Below, one piece after another: positions 45,476 to 59,688 of a stretch of DNA of 64,000 nucleotides. The first letter of the stretch is position 1, and every line of letters starts with the position of its first letter. The notes beneath the pieces are model-generated. The model saw nothing but the letters and a program-made list of their open reading frames with translations. It was not told where the DNA came from and ran no database searches. Position numbers and translations under genes: made by a program. This DNA comes from Chionoecetes opilio (taxonomy: Eukaryota; Arthropoda; Malacostraca; Decapoda; Majidae), in contig JACEEZ010009490.1 in NCBI GenBank assembly GCA_016584305.1, positions 261,001-325,000 of the forward strand, given 5' to 3'.

Positions 45476-47389
45476 CTGCGTGTGTGGCGTGTGTGAATGT
45501 CTCGTGGTGAAGCTTGAGGTGTTTGTGTAGGTATTTACTATATACATGTGGGTCATTCACTGCCTTTACATCAGTGACCTCCATGTCTAGGCCTATCTAT
45601 GCCTGAACATGTTCCTTATGTGTGTTTGTATGTATGATATTATAGGTGCGCCTTTATTTATGTCTCTGTCATAGCTGGCATGTCTGAGTATGTATGTCTG
45701 TCTCTCTGTCTCTGTCTTACTCTGGCTAACCACCACGTCCTTCTACTACAACAACCACTTCTACTACACGTCCTTCATCAACCCTAAACTGTCAGGCTCT
45801 CGCAGTGGCTCCCGGGAACGAACGGCGTAGCTGATAATTATCCCCGCGTTAGCTGAGCACTCCTCAAAACATCATCAATTATTCACACAAATATGCTTGG
45901 ACAAGGACGCCTCACTTTTTCCCGCGACTCCTTTACCTCCACCTCGAGCTACTCAGTGCCCTGCGTTGAATCCTGAGGACCTGACGATGGCACTAGATAG
46001 GTTCTTTAGGTGACATGGTGGCTGTTTTTACCCTTGGACTATACTCTGAGAGGAGGAAAGAGTGTTGGGGAGAGGGAGGGGGACGGTGGGCTAGGTAAGA
46101 GGGGTGTAATGGTGTAATGGCAGGCGTCACTGGCTACAGACTGTCGATATTGAGTAATGCTGAAAGCCTGGAAGCGGCGAGGTACAAGTCAGAAAAGGGG
46201 GAAGGAGGAGGAGGAGGAGGAAGGGCAGGGAGGGAGACCGATGATCGACCGTCGCCTCCACTTCCACAACAACATCACCTCACACATAGATTTATTAACA
46301 ACCACATTTTTTTTCTTTCACGATCACCTCGACGGATGGATCGTACTCGCATAGGGAGAACGAGTCGAGCCTCAAGGTCACTATAGGTGGTGGTGATGGT
46401 GGTAGAGGTAGTAATGGATGCCCTAGATAAGAAAGCAGCTACAACGAGGAAAATTTTAGTGATTGCTATATATAATAAGTCAATATTTTGTGTTAATAGG
46501 ATGAGCAGCGAGTAGCATTATATTGCAAACCTCTTATTACATTTATTACATTAATAAGAGGTTACAAGAGGCATAAGAGGCATCAAACATTATTATTGCA
46601 AACCTCGCATAGGCTAATCATGGGCCTTGAAATGTTGAAAAATGACGCCACTTTAAGATGGGTAATGTTGGTGGTGGCGAATTCATCACAGTAGCCTACT
46701 CGTACATGGTTTGCGTATTATTCACTTATTGGAACGATCACTTGCAGTCCCCCGATGTTATGGTTTATGTGATTTACGAGGACGAGATTAAGAAGCTCTT
46801 ATTGCTAAACTGGGACTGAACTCAGAGCTAGATTAAGAAAAGTCGCTCTGCACTGAAATGCAAACTATCTTAGACCTTACCTTATGTTTGGTTGTAAGAA
46901 ATACGCTTGTTGTCAAAGGCGACTTGATGCAGTTACCGGTATTGGACGAGCCACAGTGTAAAATATATGTATACGTATTTAACTCTTGGGTAATATATAT
47001 GTTTACGTTAGTTCTACCTTATGGGCATTGCAAGATTCAGGTTTGTAATTTTCAGAGGGCAAAGCCGGAATTTGTTTACCAATGTCGGAGGGTTGACAAG
47101 GCGGTCGATCACAAAGCCATTCATCAGCAGTCGTTGGATAATTATTCAGAGTTACGTAGCTTTTCGGAGTGGCGATGGCTATCCAATACATGTTATTACA
47201 CTCATAATGAACCGCCTCGAAATGTGACCGAGAGCGATTTTTTTTTTGTAAGAGACTTGACATATTTAATGATTGGTAAGAAGTAATAATGACAGTCTCA
47301 AATCAACTCATGATATTTGGTGCTGTAGATCTTGCAAGAAATTCTTCATCGTGAAATTAGCAAATCTACTGAGAAAAGTGTGGAGATTT

Positions 47390-47427
<38 letters not shown>
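45476..47427. other. Intergenic
   Basis: No gene recognised. The 142-codon ORF at 46858-47286 has no family resemblance. A GGA-type run occurs at 46200-46225, a short direct repeat (TATTGCAAACCTC) near 46524 and 46597, and an (AC)n run at 47393-47427. Confidence 0.5.
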
Positions 47428-47430
<3 letters not shown>

Positions 47431-47707
47431 CTGAGTGGCTCTGTGGTTTAGAGCGCCGCGCGCCATTCTGTGGTTCGGGCGATCGACCCCCAACCCTGCT
47501 TGTTCCCGAGGATCTTTCACTGTAATATTCAGGCGGTTACTGTCCCCCTTGAGCAAGGAGATGGAGGTGTGTATGGTGGTGAGGTTCCATCATTACCCAA
47601 AGATCGGTCATACGAGCTCCAATCTCTCTCTGGAAGGGTAAAACTGGCGATCGCGAGTCCAGCTTGCGTGGTCAAGACCATGGTGATTACACAAGGTGAT
47701 TTGTAAC
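47428..47707 (+). mobile_element. Probable tRNA-derived SINE (family C)
   Basis: Follows (AC)n. GCCTGAGTGGCTCTGTGGTT, then TAGAGCGCC resembles a tRNA 5' half, and GGTTCGGGCGATCGACCCCC a T-arm region. The body has no ORF of interest. Only one copy in the window, so support is structural. Confidence 0.5.
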
Positions 47708-48258
47708 GCCACAATCGAGCTGTTGTTCCCTTGCTATTGTTTTCCGTCGCCTCCCTTCCCTCCCCAGCTGCCTCTGCACCCCCAAGGAGCGGCGGCACCC
47801 AACACACCCTTGCTAGTGTCTTAGCAGTGTTGTGGCAGCTCACAGGCACCGTGTCACCCCCAAGACTTCCTCGCCCGGAGTGCCCCGAGCAGAAACCAAC
47901 TCTTGACTTCTCCAAACTATTCATTGTTCAGCTTCTTGTATATTTCGCCTTGTGTGTGTGCATGAAGGTACTAGCTGAGCTTAATTCCTGGTTTATACAC
48001 ACACGGTTGCGTTAATGATGCTGATATAGTGATAATAGTAATGATAGTAATGATAATGATAAGAGTGACAATACTGATAGTGATAACAATGATGAAAAAG
48101 CAATGGTAATGATAATGATAAAAATGATAACAATAATAGTTATAACAGTGATAATAATAATAATGATAATGATTATAATAATAAAGCTGAAATGATAACG
48201 TTGATGTCACCAAAGACGAGAGCTAACAGATAAAAATTAACAGCTTGGTTCAAGGGGG

Positions 48259-48299
<41 letters not shown>

Positions 48300-48510
48300 G
48301 CTGTTCTGAGATATAATTCAATAAAATCACTAATAAAGAACAAACTTGACCATCATCTTGAAATGAAAACAACCTGCCAAGGCCTTGATTATATCACTCG
48401 TTTTTACGCAATTTATGCCACATGGAGACCTTAAACTGTGCATTATAGGTTGGAAGAACGCCAAGGGAATAGATAATCTTAATTAACTTGGCCTTGGGTT
48501 GAAGTGTAAT
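47708..48510. other. Region upstream of the receptor gene
   Basis: Low-complexity GATAAT-type DNA (48010-48190) and a CT microsatellite (48263-48296). A 5' untranslated exon of the receptor gene may lie here or further upstream but was not identified. Confidence 0.4.
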
Positions 48511-48848
48511 TTTTTTTTTTTTTTTTTTTTTCCTATAGCGCCTGTAGGCAGTGGTGACCCAGGGCTCGGATGGTAGGCTCTGGAGGTTCACTTGAGGGTT
48601 CTGATGGTTGGTCCTCGCCCGTTGGTGGCGCAGGCAGGATTCTTATAGTGACGCCTGTGATCAGAGGCTTATGCCGCCCCCCTGTGTCCTCCGATGCACT
48701 CGCAGTCGAAGGTAGAGCTGATAGGCAGGGCATGTGGGTGTTCTTAGGCCACTCGACGGTGCAGAAAGGTTTTGGGTTTCTTCGGGGATCGAACTCGGGT
48801 CACCGAGAACGCCAGTCGGAGACTCTAACCGCTCCGCTACCGCCTCCC
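48511..48848 (-). mobile_element. tRNA-derived SINE (family B), copy 2
   Basis: Minus strand: GGGAGGCGGTAGCGGAGCGG, then TTAGAGTCTCCGACTGGCG, B-box CCGAGTTCGATCCC, and a poly(A) tail (T-run at 48511-48531). Related to 23911-24344. It ends about 100 bp before the first receptor exon. Confidence 0.85.
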
Positions 48849-48950
48849 CTACCGCCATGTGCGTGTGGTGTGCATTTCTAGGTAAAACTATTTTCTAGGT
48901 AAACATATCTCATGGTGTTATCACTCACTATTTTTCTCCTCCCCTTGTAG

Positions 48951-49035
48951 AGTGTTTGCCTGCGCACCTGTCCTTCCCTCCCTCCCTGGATGGCGCAGTG
49001 GTTTCGTCTCCTCCTCCTCCTTCTGTTCGTCTCAT
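48951..49035 (+). CDS. Receptor exon 1: 5' UTR end and signal peptide
   Basis: Acceptor CTTGTAG ending 48950, ATG at 48990, then MAQWFRLLLLLLFVS and a GTAAGT donor at 49036. A typical signal peptide core. Its phase (1 nt left) joins exactly with the exon at 53154, which supports this start. Confidence 0.75.
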
Positions 49036-49217
49036 GTAAGTACCGAGGTAGTAAGAGCATCAACATCATCATTCATCAGCAATATCAACCACAACAGAAA
49101 TATTGACAATAGCATCAACAACATCAATAGCAACAACAATAACAGCCACATAACAGCACACAATAGCATAACATTAACAACAAAATATTCATATCATCAA
49201 TAACAACTTCTGCTTCG

Positions 49218-49248
<31 letters not shown>

Positions 49249-52200
49249 ACTACTACTACTACTACTACTACTACTCCTCCTCCTCCTCCTCCTCCTCCTC
49301 CTCCTCCTCCTCCTCCTCCTCCTCCTCCTCCTCCTCCTCCTCCTCCTCCTCCTCCTCCTCCTCCTCCTCCTCCTCCTCCTCCTCCTCCTCCTCCTCCCCC
49401 TACTCTTCCACCTCCTCCTCCTCCTCCTCCTCCTCCTAAAAAAGTAAATAAAGATCATTATGACTCAGTCTACGCAAAGATTAAGCTAAACGGTAAATTG
49501 CTAACTATTGGGACAATATATCGTCCTCCCAAATCTAATGCGGAAGTAGATTGCCTCCTGTATGACGAGATAAAGTCAGTGTGAACAATAATAACGATAC
49601 AATTATTTGTGGAGATTTTAACCTACCTCATATAAACTGGAATAATAATTCTGCTGATAGAGAAGGTATGCGATTGCTTGATATGGTGAACGAAGTATAT
49701 TTAAATCAGGTGGTCCGTGAGCCTACAAGGGATAATAGTATCCTAGATTTAGTTTTCACTACCGACAATGATCTGATTGATTACTGCGATATAGGTGAAC
49801 ATTTGGCAAACAGTGATCACAGGCTAATCAGATGCGGCATAAATTGCAATGAGACTCACAAAAAATCGGTTATAGTCCCAAATTATAATAAAGCAGATTC
49901 ACGAAGATCAGCAGGGTACTAAGCGAAGTTGAATGGATTGACTACTAAAGGTAATAACGCCGAAAAACATGTGTAATGTATCACTAATAAACCTTCCAAT
50001 CGGTGTGGAAAAACCTGTTCCCATGGTAAGAAAACGTTTGAATAACATAACAGACCCAGTTGGAGAATAATTGAGATCCAACAAATCATTGGCAGAAAGC
50101 GCCGAGCGTATAAAGTTTACAAACGATCAATGCAGACTGCGATTTCTAGAGAATACACTGACGTCAAGCGTCGCTGCAAAGGACTAATTAAGTTAAAAGC
50201 GCGAGTATGAAGAAAAAATTGCAAAGAATCCAAATCAACCCGAAAAGGTTCTTTAAATACGTTCGAAGTAAGAAAAAAACGTCAAAAACAAGTATGGACC
50301 ACTGAAAGATAATAATATATATCTTGGTAATGAAATAAGAGTATGCGTCGTACTCAATGAATACTTAATGCGGTATTTATTAAAGTAAGACGAAACTCCA
50401 TTACAGAACCAGAAACATGTATGCCAGGACTCGAAGGGATAGACTGGAATAGAGAGAGATAACAGTAGACGAAAATATCAAAGTATTGCTGAAACTTGAC
50501 CCCAGCAAAATCCGTGGGGTGGACGAAATCTCGCCGCGACTACTTCGCGAATGTCACAGTCAATCTTTCGATCCCATTTATGTTTCAATAAATCGCTAGT
50601 GAAAAAAATGTTCATAGTAGTGGAATTAGCTAATGTTACACGATTATTAAGAAAGGGTAGTAAGAGCATCGCAAGTAATATCGCCCAATTCGTCTAACGT
50701 CGTGATTGTTAAACTATTTGAGAAAATATTGCGGGATAGAAAATAGTGTCTTTCCTCCATGGAAAAATAATCAATACTAAACTCCCAGCGGGATTTCGAA
50801 ATAAGAGATCCTGCTTAACAAACCTACTGGATTTTTAATGTCATTTATTCAAACTTGGGAGGCTAAAATTCCCTCGGATGAATATACCTTGATTTCAGAA
50901 AGACCTTCGATAAAGTTCAACAAAAGCGAATGTTGACCAAGCTAAGGCGCCACATGGCATCAGGAGAGCAATTATGTTCATGGAATTGGCGATGGCTTTC
51001 AAATCGTAAACAACGGTAGTAATAAATGGTGAGGCATCTGATTGGTTAGATGTCAAGAGTGGGGTGCCTCAGGGCTCGGTCGGTACTACTCTTTTTCTGA
51101 TAATAACAACGATCTGGACTGCGGATTGTATCTAAAATATCAAAAATTGCAGATGACACCAAATTAGGCGGTTAAAGTCATATATAGAGACAACTGCGAA
51201 ACTCATACCCAAAGTGATTTCGACAAACATCAGATTGGAGTGATAAAGGCTATTAAAATCATTCCCGATAAATGTAAGTAATGCATATAGGCAAACCGAT
51301 AACCTCAAATATAACTATCAAAAGCAACAATAAATCGTTAAGAAGTACAGCAAGCAGGAAAAGGATCTAGGTGTCATCAATCAGGTAATGATCTGAACCA
51401 GTTCGCATTGCCTAGCTGCCAGTAAAAAGCAAATATGATTGGCTCTATTAAACGAACTTGACACATAAAACTCGCAACAAGTAATGACACAATTATACAC
51501 GTCCTTGGAGGCCGCACTTGGAATATGCGTTTCAATTCTGGTCGCCCTGGTTCGTAAAAGATCAAGCCAAATTGGAATCAGTGCAAAGAAGAGCAACCAA
51601 ACAAATTCCATCTCTGCGAAATTCATCTTATGAGAGAGACTGCGGAAACTTAATATGTTTTCCTTAAAAGGATCGTAGATTCCGATGGGGACTTGATAGA
51701 AACCTGTAAGATCCTAAAAGGTTTTGAGTCATTATCAAGCGACCGCTATTCGAGCTTTCAACTTCAAGTGACAAACAAGAAATAATGGTTTAAAAACTAA
51801 ACGGTCAACGTTGCATCACCGACTCCGCGTAAAATTATTCAATGTTAGAGTCGTTGAATTCGATGGAACAAGTACCAGCAAATGTTGTCGGAGCCAAACA
51901 ATAACTTACATTCAAAAAACAGACTTGCACGCGCATGTAAAGTAAAGGGTATGATAGTGCGAATTCGTATCTAGTCCCCGTATCGATTAGTTGTAGTGGT
52001 AGTGGAGTTGTAGTTAGTATTTTTCATACCTATCATCTGCACTATGAAACTCCCAATGTTCTTCCTCTTTAGGGACATGGTATCAGTTTCCAAACTGTGT
52101 TCTTACAGGTAGTTGATAGTTAGTAGTATGTAGTCAGCAGATACCTCGCTATGGACCATAGTCTCATGGTGTCTGTTATCCTATGTTATCTATGTAATCC

Positions 52201-52704
52201 TCCTCTACTCCTCTCCTCCTCCTCCTCGCTACTCCTCCTCCACTTCTTCCTCCTCCTCTCTCAGCCTCTCCTCCTCCCTCTCCTCTCCTTCTGCTCCTCA
52301 TCCTTGTCTCCTCATCCTCTCATCATCATCATTATCATCATCATCATCATCATCATCATCAACAACAACAATAATATTCTGTAGTGTAAGGAGGTAAAAC
52401 ATTGTCCCACAAAACAAAGGTCTCGACAACAAGTAAAGAGAAACATGTAATCGCGCCATCGTGTCCCAAGGGAAAGAGTTTATATTGTGTGGTTGTGACC
52501 GTCGTTGTCTCGGGAAGATCAGTCCGCAGAGGCCCAGAGATCTGCTGACATTTTAGGCCGACCCTTCTGACCATGGGAACGAGGATGTCACGATAATTGG
52601 TCTAATCCCCCTTTTTATATTCTCTTACTGTCTTCTTTATAGGGACTGGCAACTGAGGGGGGTTTTTGTTACTTTTTTTTATTTTGCCTTTGCCCTTTGT
52701 GAGG

Positions 52705-52740
<36 letters not shown>

Positions 52741-55700
52741 CACGGCGCTACATCATGCAGTGGCTGATCTTTTGCCTCTTCACTACTTGGTCACAGGCAC
52801 ATCAGTGAACTTTTATGTTGGTAGTTAGTAAATGTACAGGCTATTATATGGTTAAATCCAGGGTAGAATAGCCTTCCTAACAACCCTTAGGCAGAAGAAG
52901 CTAATGTGTCACTCCTTTATGCATCACAAATTATATGACTTGTCCAAAATGGTACACGATTTTACCTGAAATTTGAAGACTAATATAATTGCTTGAATAT
53001 ATTTTCCGTGCTTTTCCTTCGAATATACGTATAATAGTATGTGTGCTATTTTGTACACAGTAACTAGTACTACCACGTGTAGGTCTCACGGCCTCTTGTA
53101 TAATTATAGCTTCCTTATTTTCTTATGTTCTTATGTTCTTATTTGCGGTTTAGTAGGGGGAACTGACACGACAGAACGGCCTAAGATGTCCCCATTGGCT
53201 CGCGTGAAGGAACAGAAGAAGCTGGATTCGAACCCTGAGAAGGTGAACAACAGGTATGCAGGCAGCGAACCCTCCGACCAACACATGCTCTACAACGACC
53301 TCTTCCGCGACTACAACAAACACATCCGTCCCGTGAAGCAGCACGACGACATCATCATCGTGCACTTCGAGGTGGCGCTCTTCAACGTCCTGTCCGTGGT
53401 GGGTGACTCTTCTTCCTCCTCTTCTTCTTCTTCTTCCTCTTCCTCCTCCTGTGCCTGCTCCTCCTCTTTGTTGTTGTTGTTGTTCTTCTTCTCCTCCTCC
53501 TCCTCCTCCTCCTCCTCCTCCTCCTCCTCCTCACGTCTCCCTGTGAGGGTGTGGTTCAGTAAGTGCCTGTCAGTTAGTGACACCATCGTGATTTATATAC
53601 CAGGGGTCACTGCTGCAGGGGGCATTGAAGTGCAACGGCGTCCTACTTGGAAATTGCATACCGCAGTAGATTATGAAACGAGCGGCCTGATTGGCTGCTG
53701 CTCCCAAGAAAGCGGCCAGGCCAAGGCTGCCGCACACCCGGGTAATTCCAAAATCGAGCCTACACCAACACTACATTAGACCTCATAACACACACAGATA
53801 GCCCCGCGTTAACGGTACACTATACTCTCGACTGTGACGGGCTGTGGGTTCAGGTTAGGGTACTGCAGTTAGTGACCACCATCGTGAGTTAAGGTAAGGG
53901 GTCACTGCTGCAGGAGATTGAAGTGTACGGCGTCCTACATGGAAAAGTACACATCCGCAGGGGATTGAACGGAGGGGGGCCTGATTGACTGCTGAACTCC
54001 CAAGAAGCGCAGGCAAGGCTTGCCGCACCACCCTTGAACCTCCACACTGTGTCACACCATTACAAAAACACATACATGACTATATAACAAGTCACTAAAC
54101 CTACCCCACAAAACCTAGTAGTAGTTAGCCAAGATTGACAGCTTTCAAACTTTCTGCACAAATTCCATGCAGTTTTCTAGATGCATTGTATAACTCTTTT
54201 CGGCCGGCGTCGGCGTGGAGGGATGGTGGGTGAGGAGAGCCTTTTACTTCCTATCCTTCTCTCTTATAATTATTCTAGTAGTGTAGTGTAGTAAAGCAAA
54301 AAACAGTTCTTGTAAGGACCTATCGGTCTGTTGCCTGTTTGGTCCTTGTATTTCTTGTATTCCTCCTCCTCTCTCCTCCTCCTCCTCCTCCTCCTCCTCC
54401 TCCTCCTACTCCCCTCATCCTCCTCCTCTCTCCTCTAAAATTTATCGCGCGGGCCTCTGATATTACTCATTGCGTAAAATGATTGCGAGTCGCGTTCTAC
54501 ACAACCTCCCACACGTCTCAGAACAGCCCCGAGTAAACTGTCACTACTACAACTTTTGACCTGGACGGGCTGTGGATTCAGTAAGGGCCCTGTCAGTTAG
54601 TGACCCCCATTCGGAATTTATATACCAGGGGTCACCTGCAGGGGCATTGAATGCACGGCGCTACTGGAAAGTGCTCACTACCGCAGTGGATTGAACGGAG
54701 CTGGGGCTGATTGACTGCTGACTCCCAAGAAAGCGCCAGGCAAGGCTGCCGCACCCCCTTGAACTTCCACCCTGAGCGCTACACCAAACATACATTTAGA
54801 CCTCATAACACCACACAGATAGCCCGAGTTAACGGTTACCACTACTACTCTCGACCTGTGACGGGTTGGGGACCCGTAAGGTCCTGTAGTTCGTGACCCC
54901 CATCGGGATTTAAGGTACCAGGGATCACTGCTGCACGGAGGCATTGAAGTGCACGGCGTCCTACGCATGGTAAAGCTAACACAATAACACACGCCAGGCG
55001 ATTACTTCGAACGGTAGGTACGCTTAGAGGGCTGCAATGGACTAAACTGACCACTATGCCGAACGAGAACGCGCCAGGCGCAAGGCTAGCAGTCCACACC
55101 ACACAACTTGAACACCTCACACTGTGTTCACACCATCTACAAACAAATAACAGACATAATCTCTCAGCACTAAAATCCTAACCCAGGCAATCACAGAAAT
55201 ATAGTAGTAGTTAGCCACAAGAACAGCTGTCAAGGCTAGTCATTACAAATTTCCCATTGCAGTCTTTTCCTATATGCCTTATGGGATGCGTATCATTCGG
55301 GTTACCGGACCAGACTCGGCGAGGAGGGGGGGGCAATCGGAGGACGGACTCCCTTAGCTACTTCCTATCCTTGTCACCATTGATGGCAATACTAGATAAG
55401 TGCTCGAGTGTAGTTAAAGCACAAAACCGCTCTTGTCAGGAATGCCATTATCGGCTAGTTGCTAGTTGGTAAGCTTTACCTATTGGTAAAAACATCATAT
55501 ATGTGACATGCCTCTGTCGCCTCACTTGTGTAATACGTTAGCACTATAATCTGTATTAAATTCTACTTCACTCATACGACTGACGTGTGTATAAGAGATG
55601 AAATAACGCAGAGAGAGAAAGACCGCTGAGCAGAGGAAGAGAGAGGAGCGCAGCTATGACGAATCGGGAGATACCGGCTGGACAGAGGACGACAACTCTT

Positions 55701-56125
55701 GCGCGCCTTTTTCCCCTTTGGGTAAGTGCATGATAGACACTACATGGTCTATTATACAATTGTCTAGCGTTACTGAACAAAAAATAATGAAACTAACTAA
55801 AGTAGACTCGTGTATCCTCCTTCGTCCCTCCCAGTAAGACTGAAAGGCAGGCCAATGTGAACACCAAACACCGAGGTCATCAGATCTGGAAGGAACCATA
55901 ATCATGCAAAGTGGGAACCCATTATACTACAACACCAGGACCAAAGCCTTCACCGTGCAGCGAAGTCGTCGTGACCAGCGGACGTGTGGCACCCTAAATG
56001 AATAAGCATCCATCATTTGTATAACTCAGATGAGATAGGAGTCAGAGAACGAAAGAGAAGACAAGAAGCGAGAAGAAGAGATGAAGTAGAGAGACAGAGA
56101 TAGAGATGAGAGAGAGACGAGGAGA

Positions 56126-56207
<82 letters not shown>

Positions 56208-57439
56208 CTTTTTCTAGCTATTTTTTTCCTATTTTTATGCATGTGTATATGTTTTTTAGGTCTTTGCGCTCTTAGATTCATCCCAAAAAATAATGCTTGG
56301 TAAAAAACATAAAATACAAACTAAGAAGTCATAAAAAAAATCTAACGAAAGGGGAAAAACAGAGGAGATATCAAAATATATGCCGCATTTTTGGCTTTGT
56401 TTTTCTTTCACTTCTCATACGCTTTTTTCACTTTTCTTCTTGTTCTCCATACGCATTTCTTCTCGCCTTATATTTCTCTTCTCCCTCTCATAACGCACTT
56501 TATCTTGTCTCTCATTCTCTTCTTCTTTCTTCTATCCTTTCTCCATCAGGGCGGACTCGAGCTACGAAGATCATGATAAACACAAAAATATTCTCATGAA
56601 TAAGGACGCACGGTGCGTTTGACCATGCCATCTACCTCGCGTGTCGGACATGGACATCCAGTGGTTCCCCTTCGACCAGCAGACGTGCGTTATGATCTTC
56701 TCCTCGTGGACAATGGACAAAAATCAGGTTGGAAAAAAAGGGAGGCCAGTGAGGGAAGGGAAGAGGATAGGACAGGTGCGTAAAAAATAATAGTAAAAAG
56801 GGGTAGAGGCATGTAAAAGGGTAGTAAAGTAGAGGAAGGGAAGTAAACACGTGAGAGAGAAAAAAAAAATTGAGTAAAAAGGGGTAGAGGTAGGTCCCTT
56901 CACGCCCAGATATTCCTTGCTGTCAAAAAGTATGTGACTGTAGCCATAAAAATAAAAAAAATAGTATTTACCAAATAGTGTCGAACTCAGAACTCCACTA
57001 ACGGAGCGTGTCACCATGACTATTGTAGCAGAATACGGATTATATCACCAACCAGGCACAGTAGCCAAATACAAGAGTAGATTATAATACACAGACATTC
57101 AGATCCGTAAGTGTTGGTATAAAAGTTCAAGTGACACATAGAGGAAGGAAAGTAAACAGGTGAGAAAGAAACAAAATAGATCTAAAAAAAGAGAAGAAGG
57201 GTAGGTAGGAAATTGTGTAGATGAAGGAAAGTAGACACGTGAGGAAAAGAAATTATGTAATAAATGGGAGAATAGGGATAGGTAAGGAATTGTGTTGGAA
57301 AGGAGGAGGGAGGTGGGAGTGGAGGAGGGAATGGAGAGAAAAAAATAAAGGTTGAATGAGGTGGAATAAAGTGAAACAGAAAAACTAAAAATTAACTAAA
57401 AACTAAAAAACAAAAAATACTACTACTATACTACTACTT

Positions 57440-57476
<37 letters not shown>

Positions 57477-57492
57477 ACTACTACTACTACTA

Positions 57493-57552
<60 letters not shown>

Positions 57553-57845
57553 ATCTACTACATCTACTACTTACTACTACTACTACTACTACTACTACAC
57601 TACTACTACTATCACCACCACCACCAGCACAACTTCTACTAGAACAGCAACAACAGCAACAACCACTACCACCACCACTTTTAACTACCACTAACTACCA
57701 CTACTACTTCCTTCCCCAGCTGATGTTGGACATGGGACCCTCGGACATCACTCGCTACCATCCCAATCAAGAGTTCTTCCTCGAAAACTTTTACTCCGAG
57801 CAGTTTATAGACTTTGACCCGTGTTGCAAGGAGCCTTTCTCTAGT

Positions 57846-57942
<97 letters not shown>

Positions 57943-58398
57943 ATATAGTCTCCATATGATTATTTTTTACAGTTAGTTGATGTTTTTTTATAATTGTATA
58001 CATAGAGAACATTTTAATGATGCTTTGTATTGCATTTTGAATTTATTTCTCTACTCTTATCAATTAATGTTATTCTTCGCTCTCTTTCGATTTTTATCCC
58101 ATTCTTATTTTCTTTTTCTCATTTTTCCTCCTCCTCCTCCTCCTCCTCCTCCTCCTCCTCCCCCTCCTTCCTCCTCCTCCCCTCCTCCTCCTTCCTCCTC
58201 CCTCCTCCTCCCTCCTCCTCCTCCTCCTCCTCCTCCTCCTCTTCTTTTCTTCTTCTTCTCTCCTCCCCCAACAGTGATCAGTTACCACATTCAGATGCAG
58301 CGACGTGTCAAGTTTGCATTGTTTTTCTTCATCGTCCCTGGAGTCCTCATCAACATATGCGGTAGAGGAGAGAGAGAGAGGAGGAGAGAGAGAGAGAG

Positions 58399-58447
<49 letters not shown>

Positions 58448-58473
58448 AAGAGGGGAGAGAGAGAGAGAGAGAG

Positions 58474-58511
<38 letters not shown>

Positions 58512-59580
58512 CAAAGGGTTACATTTAATGGTTCTAAATCTGAAGGGGAACAGGTGACAATTGGAGTTCCACAAGGGTCTGTTTTGGGTCCATTACTTTT
58601 TGATTTACATCAACGACTTGGATAGTGGATTAGCAGTGATATCAGCAAGTTTGCTGATGATACTAAGGTGGGTAGGATTATTGGATCACAGTCTGATGTA
58701 AACATATTGCAGGGAACTTAGATAAATTTAAATGAGTGGGCAGTCAGATGGCAGATGGAATTTAATATTGAAAAGGGTGCAGCGTTATGAATGTTGGTAG
58801 AAAGAACCCTGGTAATAGATACACCATACGCAATGTATCGCTGAAAAGATCAAAGGTGAAAAAGATCTTGGGGTGAGGGTGAGCCCAGACCTCCGCCCTA
58901 GGAAACAATGTTTTGAAGCTAGAAATAGAGGCTAATAGAGTGTTAGGATTCATTACCAAAAGTGTTAAAAGTAGAAGTGCGGAAGTTATTCTAAAGCTTT
59001 ATCTGGCTCTAGTCAACCTCACCTAGACTATGCGGTTCAGTTTTTGGTCTCCATATTAAGGATGGATATAGCCTTGTTAGAATCAGTGCAGAGAAGGATG
59101 ACCAAAATGATACAAGGGATGCGTAACTTTAGTTATGAGAAGAGTTTTAAGTTATTAAAGTTACACTCACTCGAGAAAACGCAGAGTAAGGGCGATCTGA
59201 TAAAATTTTTTAAGGGTGGATAAAGGGATTTAATAAAGGAGAGGTAGGAACAGTTCTTACGGCTTTTAACCAGGGTAAAAACAAGAAGTAATGGATTTCA
59301 AGCTGGAAGGCGTAGATTTAGAAAGGAAATAGGGAAAAACTGGTTCACAAATAGGGTGGTGAATGATTGGAATGGACTCAGTAGACAGGTAGTTAGTGCG
59401 GAGTCATTGGGGAGCTTTAAAGAGGGGCTGGATAGGTTAATGGATGGGGATGGAAGGTGGATGTAGGTAGTGTTAGGTGACAGGAACTACCACGTGTAGG
59501 CCTCGCCGCCTCTTGTAGCTTCCTTATTTTCTTGTGTTCTTATATTCTTATGAAGAGAGAGAGGAGAGAGAGAGAGAAAA

Positions 59581-59614
<34 letters not shown>

Positions 59615-59645
59615 GAGAGAGAGAGAAGAGAGAGAGAGAAGAGAG

Positions 59646-59688
<43 letters not shown>

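Noticed and set aside
46858..47286. 142-codon ORF
   Set aside because: No family resemblance, no clear splice or polyadenylation context; could be chance.
47731..48015. 94-codon ORF with a hydrophobic end
   Set aside because: Lies after a SINE, no acceptor or donor in phase with the receptor exons, no homology recognised.
55840..55950. Possible receptor exon (loop A region)
   Set aside because: Only a short WEPII/YN resemblance that needs a frame change, and no clear splice sites.
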